Part shown: positions 34,008 through 42,647 of the stretch, piece by piece
Layout: each line of letters begins with the position of its first letter
Position numbering within the stretch: the stretch's first letter is position 1
Assembly (NCBI RefSeq): GCF_902499115.1
Contig: NZ_CABVPN010000006.1
Coordinates: 1 to 64,000 of the forward strand
DNA from: Burkholderia diffusa
Lineage (GTDB): Bacteria; Pseudomonadota; Gammaproteobacteria; Burkholderiales; Burkholderiaceae
Length of the DNA: 64,000 nt
Reading direction: 5' to 3'
Translations under genes and position numbers: made by a program
The notes under the pieces: model-generated
Database searches by the model: none
The model's input: the letters and a program-made list of their open reading frames with translations, nothing else
Told to the model about the DNA's origin: nothing

Positions 34008-34828
34008 GTCGTCCCCTTCGTCGTTCTTCTCGATGGACTTCACGCCCGATCTCGTTGGCGCTGAAACGGGCTGTCGCTGACGGCGTCTTTTTAACAGTAT
34101 TTAACAGAATACGACGGAATGCCGTTTCGTCAACTCTAACGTGCATCAGATACGTAGGTCCGCCGGCGGCCTGCGTCGAATCCGGCATATGTCTACAGGT
34201 GAAACCCCATGTTCGTGATGCGGGTTACGCCGAACTCAAGGTCAATATAGAGGCAGCCGGCTGAGGAAATATGATCGAAGTCAAAAACTCTAACTCCTGC
34301 ATTGATCACGGCGCGTGGCATATGGAACCCCCCTCGATGAGAGGGCGTGCTGGCCGATGATGTGGACGGTGCCGTGGCGGAACAGCAGCAGGCGCTCCTG
34401 CGGAATCGAATGGCCGGTAGAGACGGCGGATTCAGGCCAGCCTCGGCTTCCTACAAGATGCCGATGATTTGTTCTTCGGTGAATCGCTTTTTCGTTGCCA
34501 TTCCTCTCTGGAACGGACTCTACACCGTCACCGTACTAAACGCGGGGAGCAGGTCACGAGTTGAGCCGCAACGAATATTTCACGGCCAACCGTGGAGCGT
34601 TGCATCTCGCTGGCCCGGCGTCGCTTGCATCGGCTGATCGGTCTCTGCTGCACGCGACAATACAGCGAAAACGCGGCTCGCTGAAGCACAACACCCGAAG
34701 GCGATACCAAGAAAAGTAAGATCGCCCCCATTTTTCTGTCAAACGAATCACTTTTCAGACATATCTAATATGAGTTGCGATTGTCGGCTGGTATACAGAC
34801 TTATACCTATCGCCGCCAGCACTATAAA
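34008..34828. other. Intergenic region with an IS3 fragment
   Basis: Apart from the OrfA fragment at 34425-34501 no gene is supported. It should hold the promoter of the barrel/cytochrome pair. A tandem repeat TTTAACAGTA/TTTAACAGAA lies at about 34091-34110. An imperfect FNR-like site ATGATCGAAGTCAA occurs at 34271-34284, with two mismatches to the consensus. Confidence 0.45.
34425..34501 (-). pseudogene. IS3-family OrfA fragment
   Basis: From ATG 34501 the minus strand reads MATKKRFTEEQIIGIL, a TAG at 34453-34451, then EAEAG. This is the N-terminal HTH start of IS3-family OrfA proteins (KRFTEEQIIGFLKEAEAG in relatives). After EAEAG the match is lost. It is a short dead fragment. Its type differs from the remnant at 26202. 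Confidence 0.75.
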
Positions 34829-35506
34829 ATGAAACATCGCGACCACAGCTACTACCTTCGCGGTCAAACGGAATACATGAAGCAGGTGCTCCAGTATTTC
34901 GCAGCCCGATGCCGCGGGAAGACCAGAATCCTCGATATACCGTCAGGTTCCGGCGTGTTCGCCGCATCATTGAATGCGCTCGGCCATGATGTAGTGCAGG
35001 CAGACATCCATGACTACGACGATTCCGTCGTAGCCGACATGGAAGCTCCCCTCCCGTTCCAGAATGACGAGTTCGATGCAGTCACCTGCCTTGAAGGGGG
35101 CGATCACGTACCGATTCCGGCGAATCTCATTTCGGAGCTGGTTCGCGGAACGCGGCAGAATGGCATCATCATCGATTCAACGCCGAATGTTTCGAATCTG
35201 CATTCGCGCTTGCAGTTTCTCTTTACCGGTACTTTCTTCCAGTTCGCTGCGCGTGGTGTGCGCCAGACTCACGGGGCGTCGCCTGGTCGTGGCCACGTGA
35301 GTCCGTTCACGCCGCTTCAACTGATCTATGTGTTTGGTGCGATGGGCTGCACGCTCAAGGATATCCGCATCGATCGCTGCGTGCGCATGGCGCTGCTCCC
35401 GTTCTACCTGCTCCTGAAGCCCCTCTCGATCCTGTGGACCCGGAAAATCACGGGCGGAACTGCCGTCGGAACATACCCGGCGTTGCGCGTCTTAGCCGCC
35501 TCCTGA
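34829..35506 (+). CDS. SAM-dependent methyltransferase (class I)
   Basis: The 225-aa protein has SAM motif I RILDIPSGSGVFAASL (about 33-48), motif II VVQADIHDYDD and motif III-like FDAVTCLEGGDH (about 90), with a hydrophobic C-terminal third (MALLPFYLLLKPLSIL). It resembles ubiE/COQ5-type methyltransferases acting on lipids or sugars. The start is Met 34829 (MKHRDHSYYLRGQTEYM); an in-frame TTG 54 bases upstream is possible. Substrate unknown. Confidence 0.8.
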   Translation: MKHRDHSYYLRGQTEYMKQVLQYFAARCRGKTRILDIPSGSGVFAASLNALGHDVVQADIHDYDDSVVADMEAPLPFQNDEFDAVTCLEGGDHVPIPANLISELVRGTRQNGIIIDSTPNVSNLHSRLQFLFTGTFFQFAARGVRQTHGASPGRGHVSPFTPLQLIYVFGAMGCTLKDIRIDRCVRMALLPFYLLLKPLSILWTRKITGGTAVGTYPALRVLAAS

Positions 35507-35659
35507 CGGGATTCACGCTGATGTTCGGTCGATCGCAAATTTTGATCTTCGAAACAATGCAGTGACCGAGATGCGCCGATACATAGGCCATGAAAAAAAA
35601 CCGTCGCGAACCATCTCCGGGAATCGTGGCTCTTCCAGTCCGACACATTCAGTTGAAAT

Positions 35660-35896
35660 ATGATTCAGAACTTCTGGCTCGAGTTACTCATAATTGCATG
35701 CGCAGCACCATTGGTAGCACATCATTTGCGGACGGAACAAATGGCAAAAATCTGCCGGAAAATCGGCCTGCCGTGCAACATTACTTTCTGGACGATGGTG
35801 TTTCATCCGCGCTATTGGCACCTCTGGAGCTTGAGGCAGTGGGAGGTTCATCTTGCGCGTCAAGAGGATGCCGAGGGCAAATTGAGACGCGACTAA
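35660..35896 (+). CDS. Small hypothetical protein with one membrane helix
   Basis: The 78-aa product begins MIQNFWLELLIIACAAPLVA, a single hydrophobic helix, followed by a basic soluble part (KICRKIGLPCNITFWTMVFH, HLARQEDAEGKLRRD). The ribosome site is weak. It follows the methyltransferase by 150 bases. Gene status is uncertain. Confidence 0.45.
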   Translation: MIQNFWLELLIIACAAPLVAHHLRTEQMAKICRKIGLPCNITFWTMVFHPRYWHLWSLRQWEVHLARQEDAEGKLRRD

Positions 35897-36405
35897 ACCG
35901 TCGCCGACTCATTGTTCGAACGTCGGCCGGTGATTCAGGCATCACATGATGCTGAGCTGAAACCTGCAGATTGGCGGAATAAGCCAGTGACTTGGCATAA
36001 ACCACCAAAGATTGACAGTCTTACATTGGTGTAATATTTCGATTCCTCGTGCCCTCAGCTTTGCAGGGCCGTTCGGTCCCGACGACCCGGAAGGCGTCGG
36101 GACATTTTTTTGCCAGTGGTGCCCTCGTGCAACATCTTGTGTGACTCGCGATTCAACCCACCGTCAAAAATATCGGTGCGGACAGGGTTCATCTTTCGGG
36201 GCTTGAGGGCAATGTCAGCGCGATTGGCTTCGACGAGCACAATGGATGCGATTGGCAGGCGCTGGAACGAGCTTCATTGGCTCGACGAAAGTCGCTGACC
36301 GGATCTACGTGATCGAAGCCTGACGGCCTGCCGGCACCGGGTCCAGCGTTCGCACGTTGCACGACCGATTCCGCAAGAGACGGAAAAGATGGCGCATCGC
36401 GCCAG
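35897..36405. other. Intergenic region with a candidate small RNA
   Basis: No coding sequence is supported in these 509 bases. The clear signals are a promoter-like TTGACA at 36012 and a strong terminator at 36076-36112, which together suggest an RNA gene. Confidence 0.5.
36045..36112 (+). ncRNA. Candidate small RNA with two hairpins
   Basis: A TTGACA (36012-36017) with an AT-rich -10 area (TAATATTTC, 36032-36040) precedes about 68 transcribed bases. Hairpin one is GCCCT/AGGGC (36051-36069) with loop CAGCTTTGC. Hairpin two is GTCCCGACG/CGTCGGGAC (36076-36103), followed by a run of seven T, a strong terminator. The nearest upstream gene ends about 180 bases before the terminator, so this is unlikely to be a simple gene end. 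Spacing of the -10 is imperfect. Confidence 0.4.
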
Positions 36406-36870
36406 TCACTCGCCGCAATACCGCATGAGCAAATCCGCCTCCGTTTCATGTACCTCGACCGGCAGGCTCGTTGCCCCGGCATACGCCAGATATCGCGCGC
36501 GATGCTGACCGTTTCGGAACGACGCGACGCCGACTTTCGACAGCCCCGGAATGCCGAACAGCATCCGCGTTCTCGTCTCGCGAAAGGTGATGAAGGGCAT
36601 CTCGGGAATCCGGGCTTGGGCCGGGTCGAGGAAGTCGCGGATGCCGGCGGCCTTGCCGGGCGCCCAGTACTGAACCGATGGCAACACATAGTCCGTCGTG
36701 TCGCGATCGGCGCAGGCGAGCAGTTTCGTCAGGTCGACCGTCACGACGCGATGTCGCGAGTCGTCGGATGCGAATACACGCTTGAGATGCGTGGAGGCAT
36801 AGGCGGCATGCCCCGAAAGCTGGATGATCCAGACATCGACACCATCATGTTGTGCCCGAGCGAGTGACAT
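36406..36870 (-). CDS. Hypothetical protein with a ParB-like C-terminal motif
   Basis: The 154-aa product starts at MSLARAQHDGVDVWIIQLSG. The most informative stretch is near the end: FRNGQHRARYLAYAGATSLP then VEVHETE, which resembles the ParB/Srx catalytic-type motif (nGxHRxxA...lPV). It also resembles plasmid fertility-inhibition factors. No partition or plasmid genes are near. It may use a nucleotide, as other ParB-fold proteins do; that is inference. Confidence 0.55.
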   Translation of the reverse strand: MSLARAQHDGVDVWIIQLSGHAAYASTHLKRVFASDDSRHRVVTVDLTKLLACADRDTTDYVLPSVQYWAPGKAAGIRDFLDPAQARIPEMPFITFRETRTRMLFGIPGLSKVGVASFRNGQHRARYLAYAGATSLPVEVHETEADLLMRYCGE

Positions 36871-37191
36871 TGATTGTTTCCTTGGGGGGGCAAGCGATTT
36901 TTGTGGCGGGAGTGTAGCAGCACGGCCGCAGCCGCGGAGCAGTCGGATATCCGGAATCGACAGGGCGAAATCATGCGCGAACGACCGAGGCGCGGAATCG
37001 ATCACGCAACGGATACCGGACGCGACGGCCATGTATTTTCAGTCGAGGTCGATAGCTCGCGAGAATATCGCGATACTGCCTGCACGGAATGACGTACAGC
37101 CCCGGATTCACACAAGATTCACGCAGCGCGTGAAGCCGGACCGGCGCAGCGCGTCATAAGAACCGAGCGGGCGGATTGGCCGGAGAAAATC
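36871..37191. other. Intergenic region
   Basis: No gene, repeat or clear terminator is seen in these 321 bases between divergent genes. A run of seven G lies just upstream of the 36870 start. Confidence 0.4.
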
Positions 37192-37818
37192 ATGTCGCCG
37201 GAACTTGAGATCGAATATCTCGATTACCGCTTCACGTCGACACTCGAAACGCGGGAAACGGGGCGAGTCGCCGTGGTCGACTGGCAACTGGATTCCATTT
37301 CGCGAGGCAAGACGTTCGCGTCGGTCATGTTCGAACGCTTTCTGAAACGCAATGACTTCGCCGACGAGGACGACGCGCGCGCCAATCTCGTCGACTGGCT
37401 GGCACAGCTGGTCAGCCCGCAGGGCGCGCCACTGATCGAAATCCCTGCGGCGCAGGCTGCTGCCGCCGATGCAGTCGACAATACGGTCGACGGCGATGCT
37501 TCAGCCGCGAAAATCGTCAGTGAGGTCGTCGTTGAAATCGTCAGCGATCTCGACTGGAACGAACTGAGCATGGACGGCGCGCTGAACGGTACACGCTATC
37601 GGGCCGGCGGTTTTGAGCGATGCAAGACGTGGTCGTTTTCCCATACCTGCAAGATTGAGGTCGACGATCGCCTCACGAAGGGCGGCAAGGCCCTGCGCGT
37701 GCTCGCGCCCCCCGTCACGCTGGCGGCCGACGGCGTAATGATGATCGGGGCCATCGTGTTGCTTGCCGTGATCCTCATGATTGCCGCACCGGCCGCAGGC
37801 GTCCCGCTTGGGCCGTGA
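37192..37818 (+). CDS. Hypothetical protein with C-terminal membrane helix
   Basis: The 208-aa product has a mostly acidic soluble part (1-175) and one strong membrane helix near the end (GVMMIGAIVLLAVILMIAAPA). The soluble part contains an Ala/Asp-rich stretch (PAAQAAAADAVDNTVDG). It may be a tail-anchored inner-membrane protein. No family recognised. A terminator follows at 37947. Confidence 0.6.
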   Translation: MSPELEIEYLDYRFTSTLETRETGRVAVVDWQLDSISRGKTFASVMFERFLKRNDFADEDDARANLVDWLAQLVSPQGAPLIEIPAAQAAAADAVDNTVDGDASAAKIVSEVVVEIVSDLDWNELSMDGALNGTRYRAGGFERCKTWSFSHTCKIEVDDRLTKGGKALRVLAPPVTLAADGVMMIGAIVLLAVILMIAAPAAGVPLGP

Positions 37819-38229
37819 CGTGCTGCATGCTGCGCCAGGCAGCCGGACTCTCCGTATGAAAGGGTGAGTTGCCGCACAGACGGTTGCACGGGGCGCGATC
37901 ACAATCTGGCCGGTTGACCGTTCTACCCCGGCCCGGTCAACCATTTCCCCGCTCGCTCGCGCAGGAGCGGGGGCTTTTTCCCTGCACGACGCATGCAAGC
38001 CGCGTCGGCGGAAACGGACAGGCGTTCGGCAGGCGGCGTCTCGCGCCACGGCATCCGTTCGCCCGAGCCGCATGAATCGCTTTCCTCGTGCCTGAGCGGT
38101 TGCTTGGGCCCATTGCCGGTTACGGCCGGCGATGCCTTGGTCCCGGCGGCGCACAGTCGCGCTGCCGGGATGTTTTTTGTACCGAACCCGTCGAGGTCCG
38201 ACACGCGCGCAACGCGCGTGACGGCGGGA
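37819..38229. other. Intergenic region between convergent genes
   Basis: The terminator at 37947-37979 is the main recognisable element. A GGCGGG-ATCA-CCCGCC-type hairpin (38223-38239) touches the end of the minus-strand gene and may terminate it. No gene is supported. Confidence 0.4.
37947..37979 (+). terminator. Intrinsic terminator
   Basis: CCCCGCTC (37947-37954) pairs with GAGCGGGG (37965-37972), followed by GCTTTTT. It lies 130 bases after the stop of the membrane-anchored protein gene. Confidence 0.8.
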
Positions 38230-38973
38230 TCAGCCCGCCTGCTCGACGCTGGTTTCCCAGCCGTCGTATTCGCCGCCGAGCGAGCGTACCTCGCGATTGA
38301 TCTCGAGCGTATGGTGCGTGATGTCGGCCAGCACCATCGTGCCTTCGTGCGCAAACCTCACGGCCGATTTGCCGTCCTCGGTCGGCGCGACCGATTCGAC
38401 CAGATAGCCTTTCGACTCGGCCCAGTCGGCGAACTGGTGCGCGTCGCTGGGTTCAGGGAAGTAAGCCCAGTGCATCACGCGCCGGCTCGCGTCGCTCACG
38501 TCGCCTTTCTGCCGCAGCGCATCGAGCACGCGCATGTCGCGCATCAGTTGCCAGTCGTCGTCGGTCGGGTAGAGCGTGCGCCAGTACGTTTCCTTGTCCG
38601 GATCGTCCTGGTAGGCGTACTGAAGCGCGTAGGTCGTGTGCTCGGCCAGCGAGTCGACGATCCCGGCCGCGGCTTCCTCGTCGAACGGCACGTAGAACAG
38701 GAAATCCTGGTTGCCTTCAACCGTGATGCGGCCGACCTGCACGCCGTCTTTCGCGGTCACTGCGGCGTCCAGCAGATCTTCGACTTTCGTGAGACCGGCG
38801 AACTCGTCGCTGCTCGGCAGGCCGTCGGGCGTCGGATGCGCGAACGTGACGCGCACGCTGAACAGCGACGTGCGCGGATCGCTTTCGGCGATTTCCGCAA
38901 AGCCGTGATTGAAGCTGATGAAGGCCTGATGGTCGCCCATTCTGGCTGGGAAGGTTCCCCAGGCGTCGGTCAT
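38230..38973 (-). CDS. DUF695 plus RraB-like domain protein
   Basis: The 247-aa product starts at MTDAWGTFPARMGDHQAFIS. The first half (about 1-135) is DUF695-like (FISFNHGFAEIAESDPRTSL). The second half resembles RraB, the ribonuclease E regulator (DDDWQLMRDMRVLDALRQKG about 143, then VMHWAYFPEPSDAHQFADWA and GYLVESVAP). RraB binds RNase E and changes RNA turnover in E. coli. The joined arrangement is found in Burkholderia, but function there is inferred. No partner gene is adjacent. Confidence 0.75.
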   Translation of the reverse strand: MTDAWGTFPARMGDHQAFISFNHGFAEIAESDPRTSLFSVRVTFAHPTPDGLPSSDEFAGLTKVEDLLDAAVTAKDGVQVGRITVEGNQDFLFYVPFDEEAAAGIVDSLAEHTTYALQYAYQDDPDKETYWRTLYPTDDDWQLMRDMRVLDALRQKGDVSDASRRVMHWAYFPEPSDAHQFADWAESKGYLVESVAPTEDGKSAVRFAHEGTMVLADITHHTLEINREVRSLGGEYDGWETSVEQAG

Positions 38974-39176
38974 GTGTTTCTCCCGTGCACGATTGTCTGT
39001 TGACGGTTGCAAAGCGTCCCAATGTATCATCGAAAATCGCGTTGGCCGAAGCCGCGTGCGGGGATGATCGTGCGTCAGGCTGGTCCGGCGGCGGTCAAAT
39101 TCGCGTGCTGTCGCGCCATCGCCGGTTTCCATCGTCCGGCGTTCGTCCGGCCGCAATCGTTTCGAAGGAGATTCCG

Positions 39177-39485
39177 ATGTCGATGTTCGCGGTGAATGGT
39201 GTCCGAATCGACGTGCTCAGCGCGCGTGTGACGCACGTGCGCTGGGCGGCCGTCAATCCGGCGGACCGGTCGTGGGCGGCGACGCCGAGCGAGGCGTCGG
39301 TGGCGGAAGTTGCGCGCGCGCTTGCAGCCGGCAACGACGTTCGCGCAGTGTTTGACGAAGCGGACGGGACGGCGGTGGGGCCGAGACTGAAGCGCGTGCT
39401 CTATCGCGACGCGTCGGAAGGGATCGAACTCGACATCGATGCGACTAGCGAGTCGCGTACGCTGCGTGACCTACCGCAGATCTGA
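39177..39485 (+). CDS. Small hypothetical protein
   Basis: The 102-aa product (MSMFAVNGVRIDVLSARVTH) has a strong AAGGAG ribosome site and normal codon use. It has no recognised domain; the sequence is a mixed alpha/beta pattern (VTHVRWAAVNPADRSW, VAEVARALAAGNDVRAVF). It lies between the RraB-like gene and a VOC protein. Confidence 0.65.
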   Translation: MSMFAVNGVRIDVLSARVTHVRWAAVNPADRSWAATPSEASVAEVARALAAGNDVRAVFDEADGTAVGPRLKRVLYRDASEGIELDIDATSESRTLRDLPQI

Positions 39486-39604
39486 AAAAAATGTCTGCAG
39501 GCGTGTCGATTTCCGTCGAGTCCGCCCGTCGTAGCATCGGAGGCGTGCGCATCGTGCGTCCGCCCCGATTTCCGCCACGATAACCGACTGAAGGAGCGAC
39601 ACCC

Positions 39605-40078
39605 ATGGCCACGTCCGTCAACCCGATCCCGGAAGGGATGCGCACGCTGACACCGCATCTGATCTGCGCAGGCGCCGCCGCCGCCATCGACTTCTACAAG
39701 CGTGCGTTCAACGCGACCGAACGGTTTCGCCTGCCGACCCCGGACGGCCGGCTCGCGCACGCGTGCCTCGCAATCGGCGATTCGACACTGATGCTCGTCG
39801 ATGAAATGCCGGAGCACGGCGCGCTCGGGCCGAAGACGCTGAACGGCACGCCGGTCTGCCTCCACCTGTTCGTACCGGACACCGATGCGGCGATCGCGCA
39901 GGCCGTCGCGGCCGGCGCGACAGTCAGGATGCCGGCCGCCGACATGTTCTGGGGAGATCGCTATGGCCAGGTGGAGGATCCGTTCGGCCATCGCTGGTCG
40001 ATTGCGACCCACAAGCGCGACCTGACGCCCGAGCAGATCGCGGAAGCGATGGCGAGCGCGCCCCCGTGCGGAAGCTGA
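39605..40078 (+). CDS. VOC-family (glyoxalase/PhnB-like) protein
   Basis: The 157-aa protein has two beta-alpha-beta-beta-beta modules: MRTLTPHLICAGAAAAIDFY and YKRAFNATERFRLPTPDGRL form the first, and PVCLHLFVPDTDAAIAQAVA with VEDPFGHRWSIATH the second. It is close to YraH/PhnB-type metal-binding VOC proteins. The enzymatic role is not known. The start MATSVNPIPEGMRT follows AAGGAGCGAC. Confidence 0.87.
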   Translation: MATSVNPIPEGMRTLTPHLICAGAAAAIDFYKRAFNATERFRLPTPDGRLAHACLAIGDSTLMLVDEMPEHGALGPKTLNGTPVCLHLFVPDTDAAIAQAVAAGATVRMPAADMFWGDRYGQVEDPFGHRWSIATHKRDLTPEQIAEAMASAPPCGS

Positions 40079-40151
40079 CCGAACGGCGCGTATCGGACCG
40101 AACGCGGCTTGCGGCAGCGGCGCCGCGTATCGGCGAGCGGTTCATCCGTGC

Positions 40152-41123
40152 TCAGGCGCCGGCGGCTTTGCGGCGCTGCTTGTCGTCGTACATGTGGCGA
40201 TCGGCCGATTCGAGCAGGTCGGCCACGGTGCGATGTTGCGCGGGATCGTATGCCACGTAGCCGACACTGAACCGGATCGCATAGCCGCGTGCGTCGGCCG
40301 CGTTGCGCAGCGCGAGTGCCTGCGTGACGCGCTCGATCGGCTCGCCGACGTCGGCCGGATCGCTGGCGCTCAACAGCACGACGAATTCGTCGCCGCCGAG
40401 TCGGGCGATCACGTCGCTGTCGCGCAGTGCACCGGTCAGCGTGTCCGCGAAGGCCACGAGCGCGCGGTCGCCTTCGGCATGGCCGAAGCGGTCGTTGATC
40501 GCCTTGAAGTCGTTCAGGTCGAAGAAGAGCAGTACCGCGTGCCGGCCCACGCGCTCGCACAGGCTCAGCACGTGGCGCGCGAGAATCTCGAAGCCGCGCC
40601 GGTTCGTCAGTTGGGTCAGCTCGTCGGTCGTCGCGAGATGCAGGGCCGCGATTTCGCGTTCGGTCATGTGCGCGAGATCACCGAGCAGCGCGAGTTCGTC
40701 GACGGAGAGTTCGCGTGGCCGCGTGTCGATCAGGCACAGCGTGCCGACGGGTGCGCCGTTCGGCGCGGCAAGCGGCCGGCCCGCGTAGAAGCGGATGCCG
40801 GGCTGGCCGGTGACCAGCGGATTGTCGTGGAAGCGATCGTCGTTGCGCGCGTCCTGGATCACCATCGTGTCGTCCGCGAGCAGCGCATGTGCGCAGAACG
40901 AGACGTCGCGCGAGGTCTGCGTGGCGCCGAGACCTGGATGACTCTTGAACCACTGGCGATTCTCGTCGACGAGGCTGACGAGTGCGATCGGAACGTCGAA
41001 CAGCCGGCGCGCGAGGCGCGTGAGGCGGTCGAACCGTTCTTCCGGCGGCGTGTCGAGGATCGACAATGAATGAAGCGTCTCGAGCCGGGCCGCCTCGTCG
41101 ACCGGTTTGGAAGCAATCTGCAT
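40152..41123 (-). CDS. Diguanylate cyclase with GAF sensor domain
   Basis: The 323-aa protein (start MQIASKPVDEAARLETLHSL, 41123) has an N-terminal GAF domain (about 20-165; ILDTPPEERFDRLTRLA, DVSFCAHALL). A GGDEF domain (about 170-320) follows with intact RLGGDEFVVLL. The inhibitory I-site is kept (RDSD nine residues before GGDEF). It should make cyclic di-GMP with product inhibition. No cNMP or chemotaxis gene is adjacent, and its input signal is unknown. Confidence 0.92.
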   Translation of the reverse strand: MQIASKPVDEAARLETLHSLSILDTPPEERFDRLTRLARRLFDVPIALVSLVDENRQWFKSHPGLGATQTSRDVSFCAHALLADDTMVIQDARNDDRFHDNPLVTGQPGIRFYAGRPLAAPNGAPVGTLCLIDTRPRELSVDELALLGDLAHMTEREIAALHLATTDELTQLTNRRGFEILARHVLSLCERVGRHAVLLFFDLNDFKAINDRFGHAEGDRALVAFADTLTGALRDSDVIARLGGDEFVVLLSASDPADVGEPIERVTQALALRNAADARGYAIRFSVGYVAYDPAQHRTVADLLESADRHMYDDKQRRKAAGA

Positions 41124-41416
41124 TGGTTTTTGTCTCTGGTCCCGGCTGCGGAGCCGGTTATCGATCGTCTGTATGTCACTCGGCGCGTGCGCAAGCCCGT
41201 CGGCGCATTCGTGTCGATATCGCCGCGCACGCCGAACAGTATCGCGCATTCGCCATTGCGCTGCACGCCGTGTTGTGCGGAGTCGCCATGTCGATGCGAC
41301 GCGAACGCTTCACATGTCGTGCGTCGCTGCCGGGCATGCAATTTGATGCCCGGCGGCTCAAGCTCTTCGGCGCGATGCCGTAAACAGGGCAAGATCAATC
41401 GCTCATCCACCGCACC
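41124..41416. other. Intergenic region, no gene seen
   Basis: Only short fragmented frames are found. It should carry the promoter of the GGDEF gene. Confidence 0.4.
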
Positions 41417-41635
41417 ATGGTTCGAATTCTGTACGCGGGGTATCTCGCGTTGGCGCTGTATCTGCTCTATCCGATGGTCCAGGACACGCTGACCTTCAGT
41501 GCGGACTGTGTGCTCGGCGCGCTGCCGGGCGGGGCTCGCGATCGACCGAAGCCTTCGGCCAGCGATGCGCGTGCGCATGCGAGCCGGTGTGTCGCGACCA
41601 CGCAGATCGCGGAGCGATCGCCCGAGATCCACTGA
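41417..41635 (+). CDS. Possible small membrane protein
   Basis: The 72-codon frame MVRILYAGYLALALYLLYPM has one hydrophobic helix followed by a basic, low-complexity tail. No clear ribosome site is present. It lies in the 690-base gap between the GGDEF and PLD genes and may be spurious. Confidence 0.3.
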   Translation: MVRILYAGYLALALYLLYPMVQDTLTFSADCVLGALPGGARDRPKPSASDARAHASRCVATTQIAERSPEIH

Positions 41636-41817
41636 TTCCTTCAACCGATTCCACCGATCGCGGCGCCGTCACGCCCGGTATGCAGGCCATTCGGCCAGAT
41701 TGACCGGCGTGCTATGCGCACCGATCATCGACGACATCCCGGCGCGAATGCGCGCAACGATGCGCGTCGGCCGCGCCGCATGCGAACGGCGTCTGACGAT
41801 CGCACGCGTACGAACGG

Positions 41818-42441
41818 TCAGTACGTCGAGCGGTACGGCGTCCCCTGGTCGAAGCGGCTTTGCCAATGCGCAAGGTAGCGCGACGCGAGTTGCGGATTGT
41901 TCCAGACCACGACGACGTTTTCGGAATTGCGGCTGGCTGCCGAGGCGCTGTAGTTGAACGAGCCCGTCTCGACATGCTCGGCATCGACCACGAGATACTT
42001 GTCGTGATGGATTGCATAGGCGTCGATCGTGCGTGTCGGAATGCCAGCGTTGACGAGCAGGTTCAGTGCCTGCTTGCTGCTCTTCGCGCGATTGCCCTTG
42101 TCGTCCACGACGACCGCGACATTCACGCCGCGCCGTTTCGCGGCGAGCAGCGCGCGCGTGACGGGTGGCGACGTGAACGAATAGGCGGCCACGCGAATCG
42201 AGGTGCGCGCGGCGCCGATTGCCTTCAGCACGAGCGCCTCGGCACCGCCATCGGGCGAGAACGCAGATTCGACAACCTGCGTGGCGGGCGCCTCATGTGT
42301 CGGGGCCGGCAGAAGTCGCCCGATGAAGTCGATCGCCTGCTGCAGCAGCGATTCATTTTGCGTCTTGCCGAAGGCGGCGAAGGGCGTGGCGAGCAGGGAG
42401 GCGGCGAGGCAGGCAGCGGCGAGGCGTTGGCGCGACAACAT
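41818..42441 (-). CDS. Phospholipase D-family (HKD) exported nuclease-like protein
   Basis: The 207-aa product begins with a signal peptide (LSRQRLAAACLAASLLATPF, then AFGKTQ). It carries one HKD motif, AIHHDKYLVVDAEHVETGSF then NYS, around residue 145-165. One HKD per chain is typical of the Nuc/EndA endonuclease branch, which works as a dimer. It is probably periplasmic and may cut DNA non-specifically. A longer in-frame start upstream lacks the signal and is rejected. Confidence 0.88.
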   Translation of the reverse strand: MLSRQRLAAACLAASLLATPFAAFGKTQNESLLQQAIDFIGRLLPAPTHEAPATQVVESAFSPDGGAEALVLKAIGAARTSIRVAAYSFTSPPVTRALLAAKRRGVNVAVVVDDKGNRAKSSKQALNLLVNAGIPTRTIDAYAIHHDKYLVVDAEHVETGSFNYSASAASRNSENVVVVWNNPQLASRYLAHWQSRFDQGTPYRSTY

Positions 42442-42647
42442 CTTGGACAGCGAATGATTTTGAGACAGCGGGCCGTGAGTGTAACGCAGACACGGCGGCG
42501 CGGTCACGCGCGGATGCGAATGCGCGACATCGTGCGACGGTCCGGCGCGGTCGACGTGATGACGTTCATCGTGCCGAGCGGTAACTGCATTGGCTCCGTG
42601 ATCGTGCGGCGCTGCCATGCGGCACGACACCCGCTTCGCGCCATGCG

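Noticed and set aside
34271..34284. Second FNR-type site ATGATCGAAGTCAA
   Set aside because: Two of ten defined positions differ from the consensus and it is 264 bases from the nearest gene start; chance is likely.
22401..36870. A complete integrative element with perfect attL/attR
   Set aside because: No exact second copy of the tRNA-His 3' end was found, only a faint resemblance near 25,880, so the right border remains unknown.
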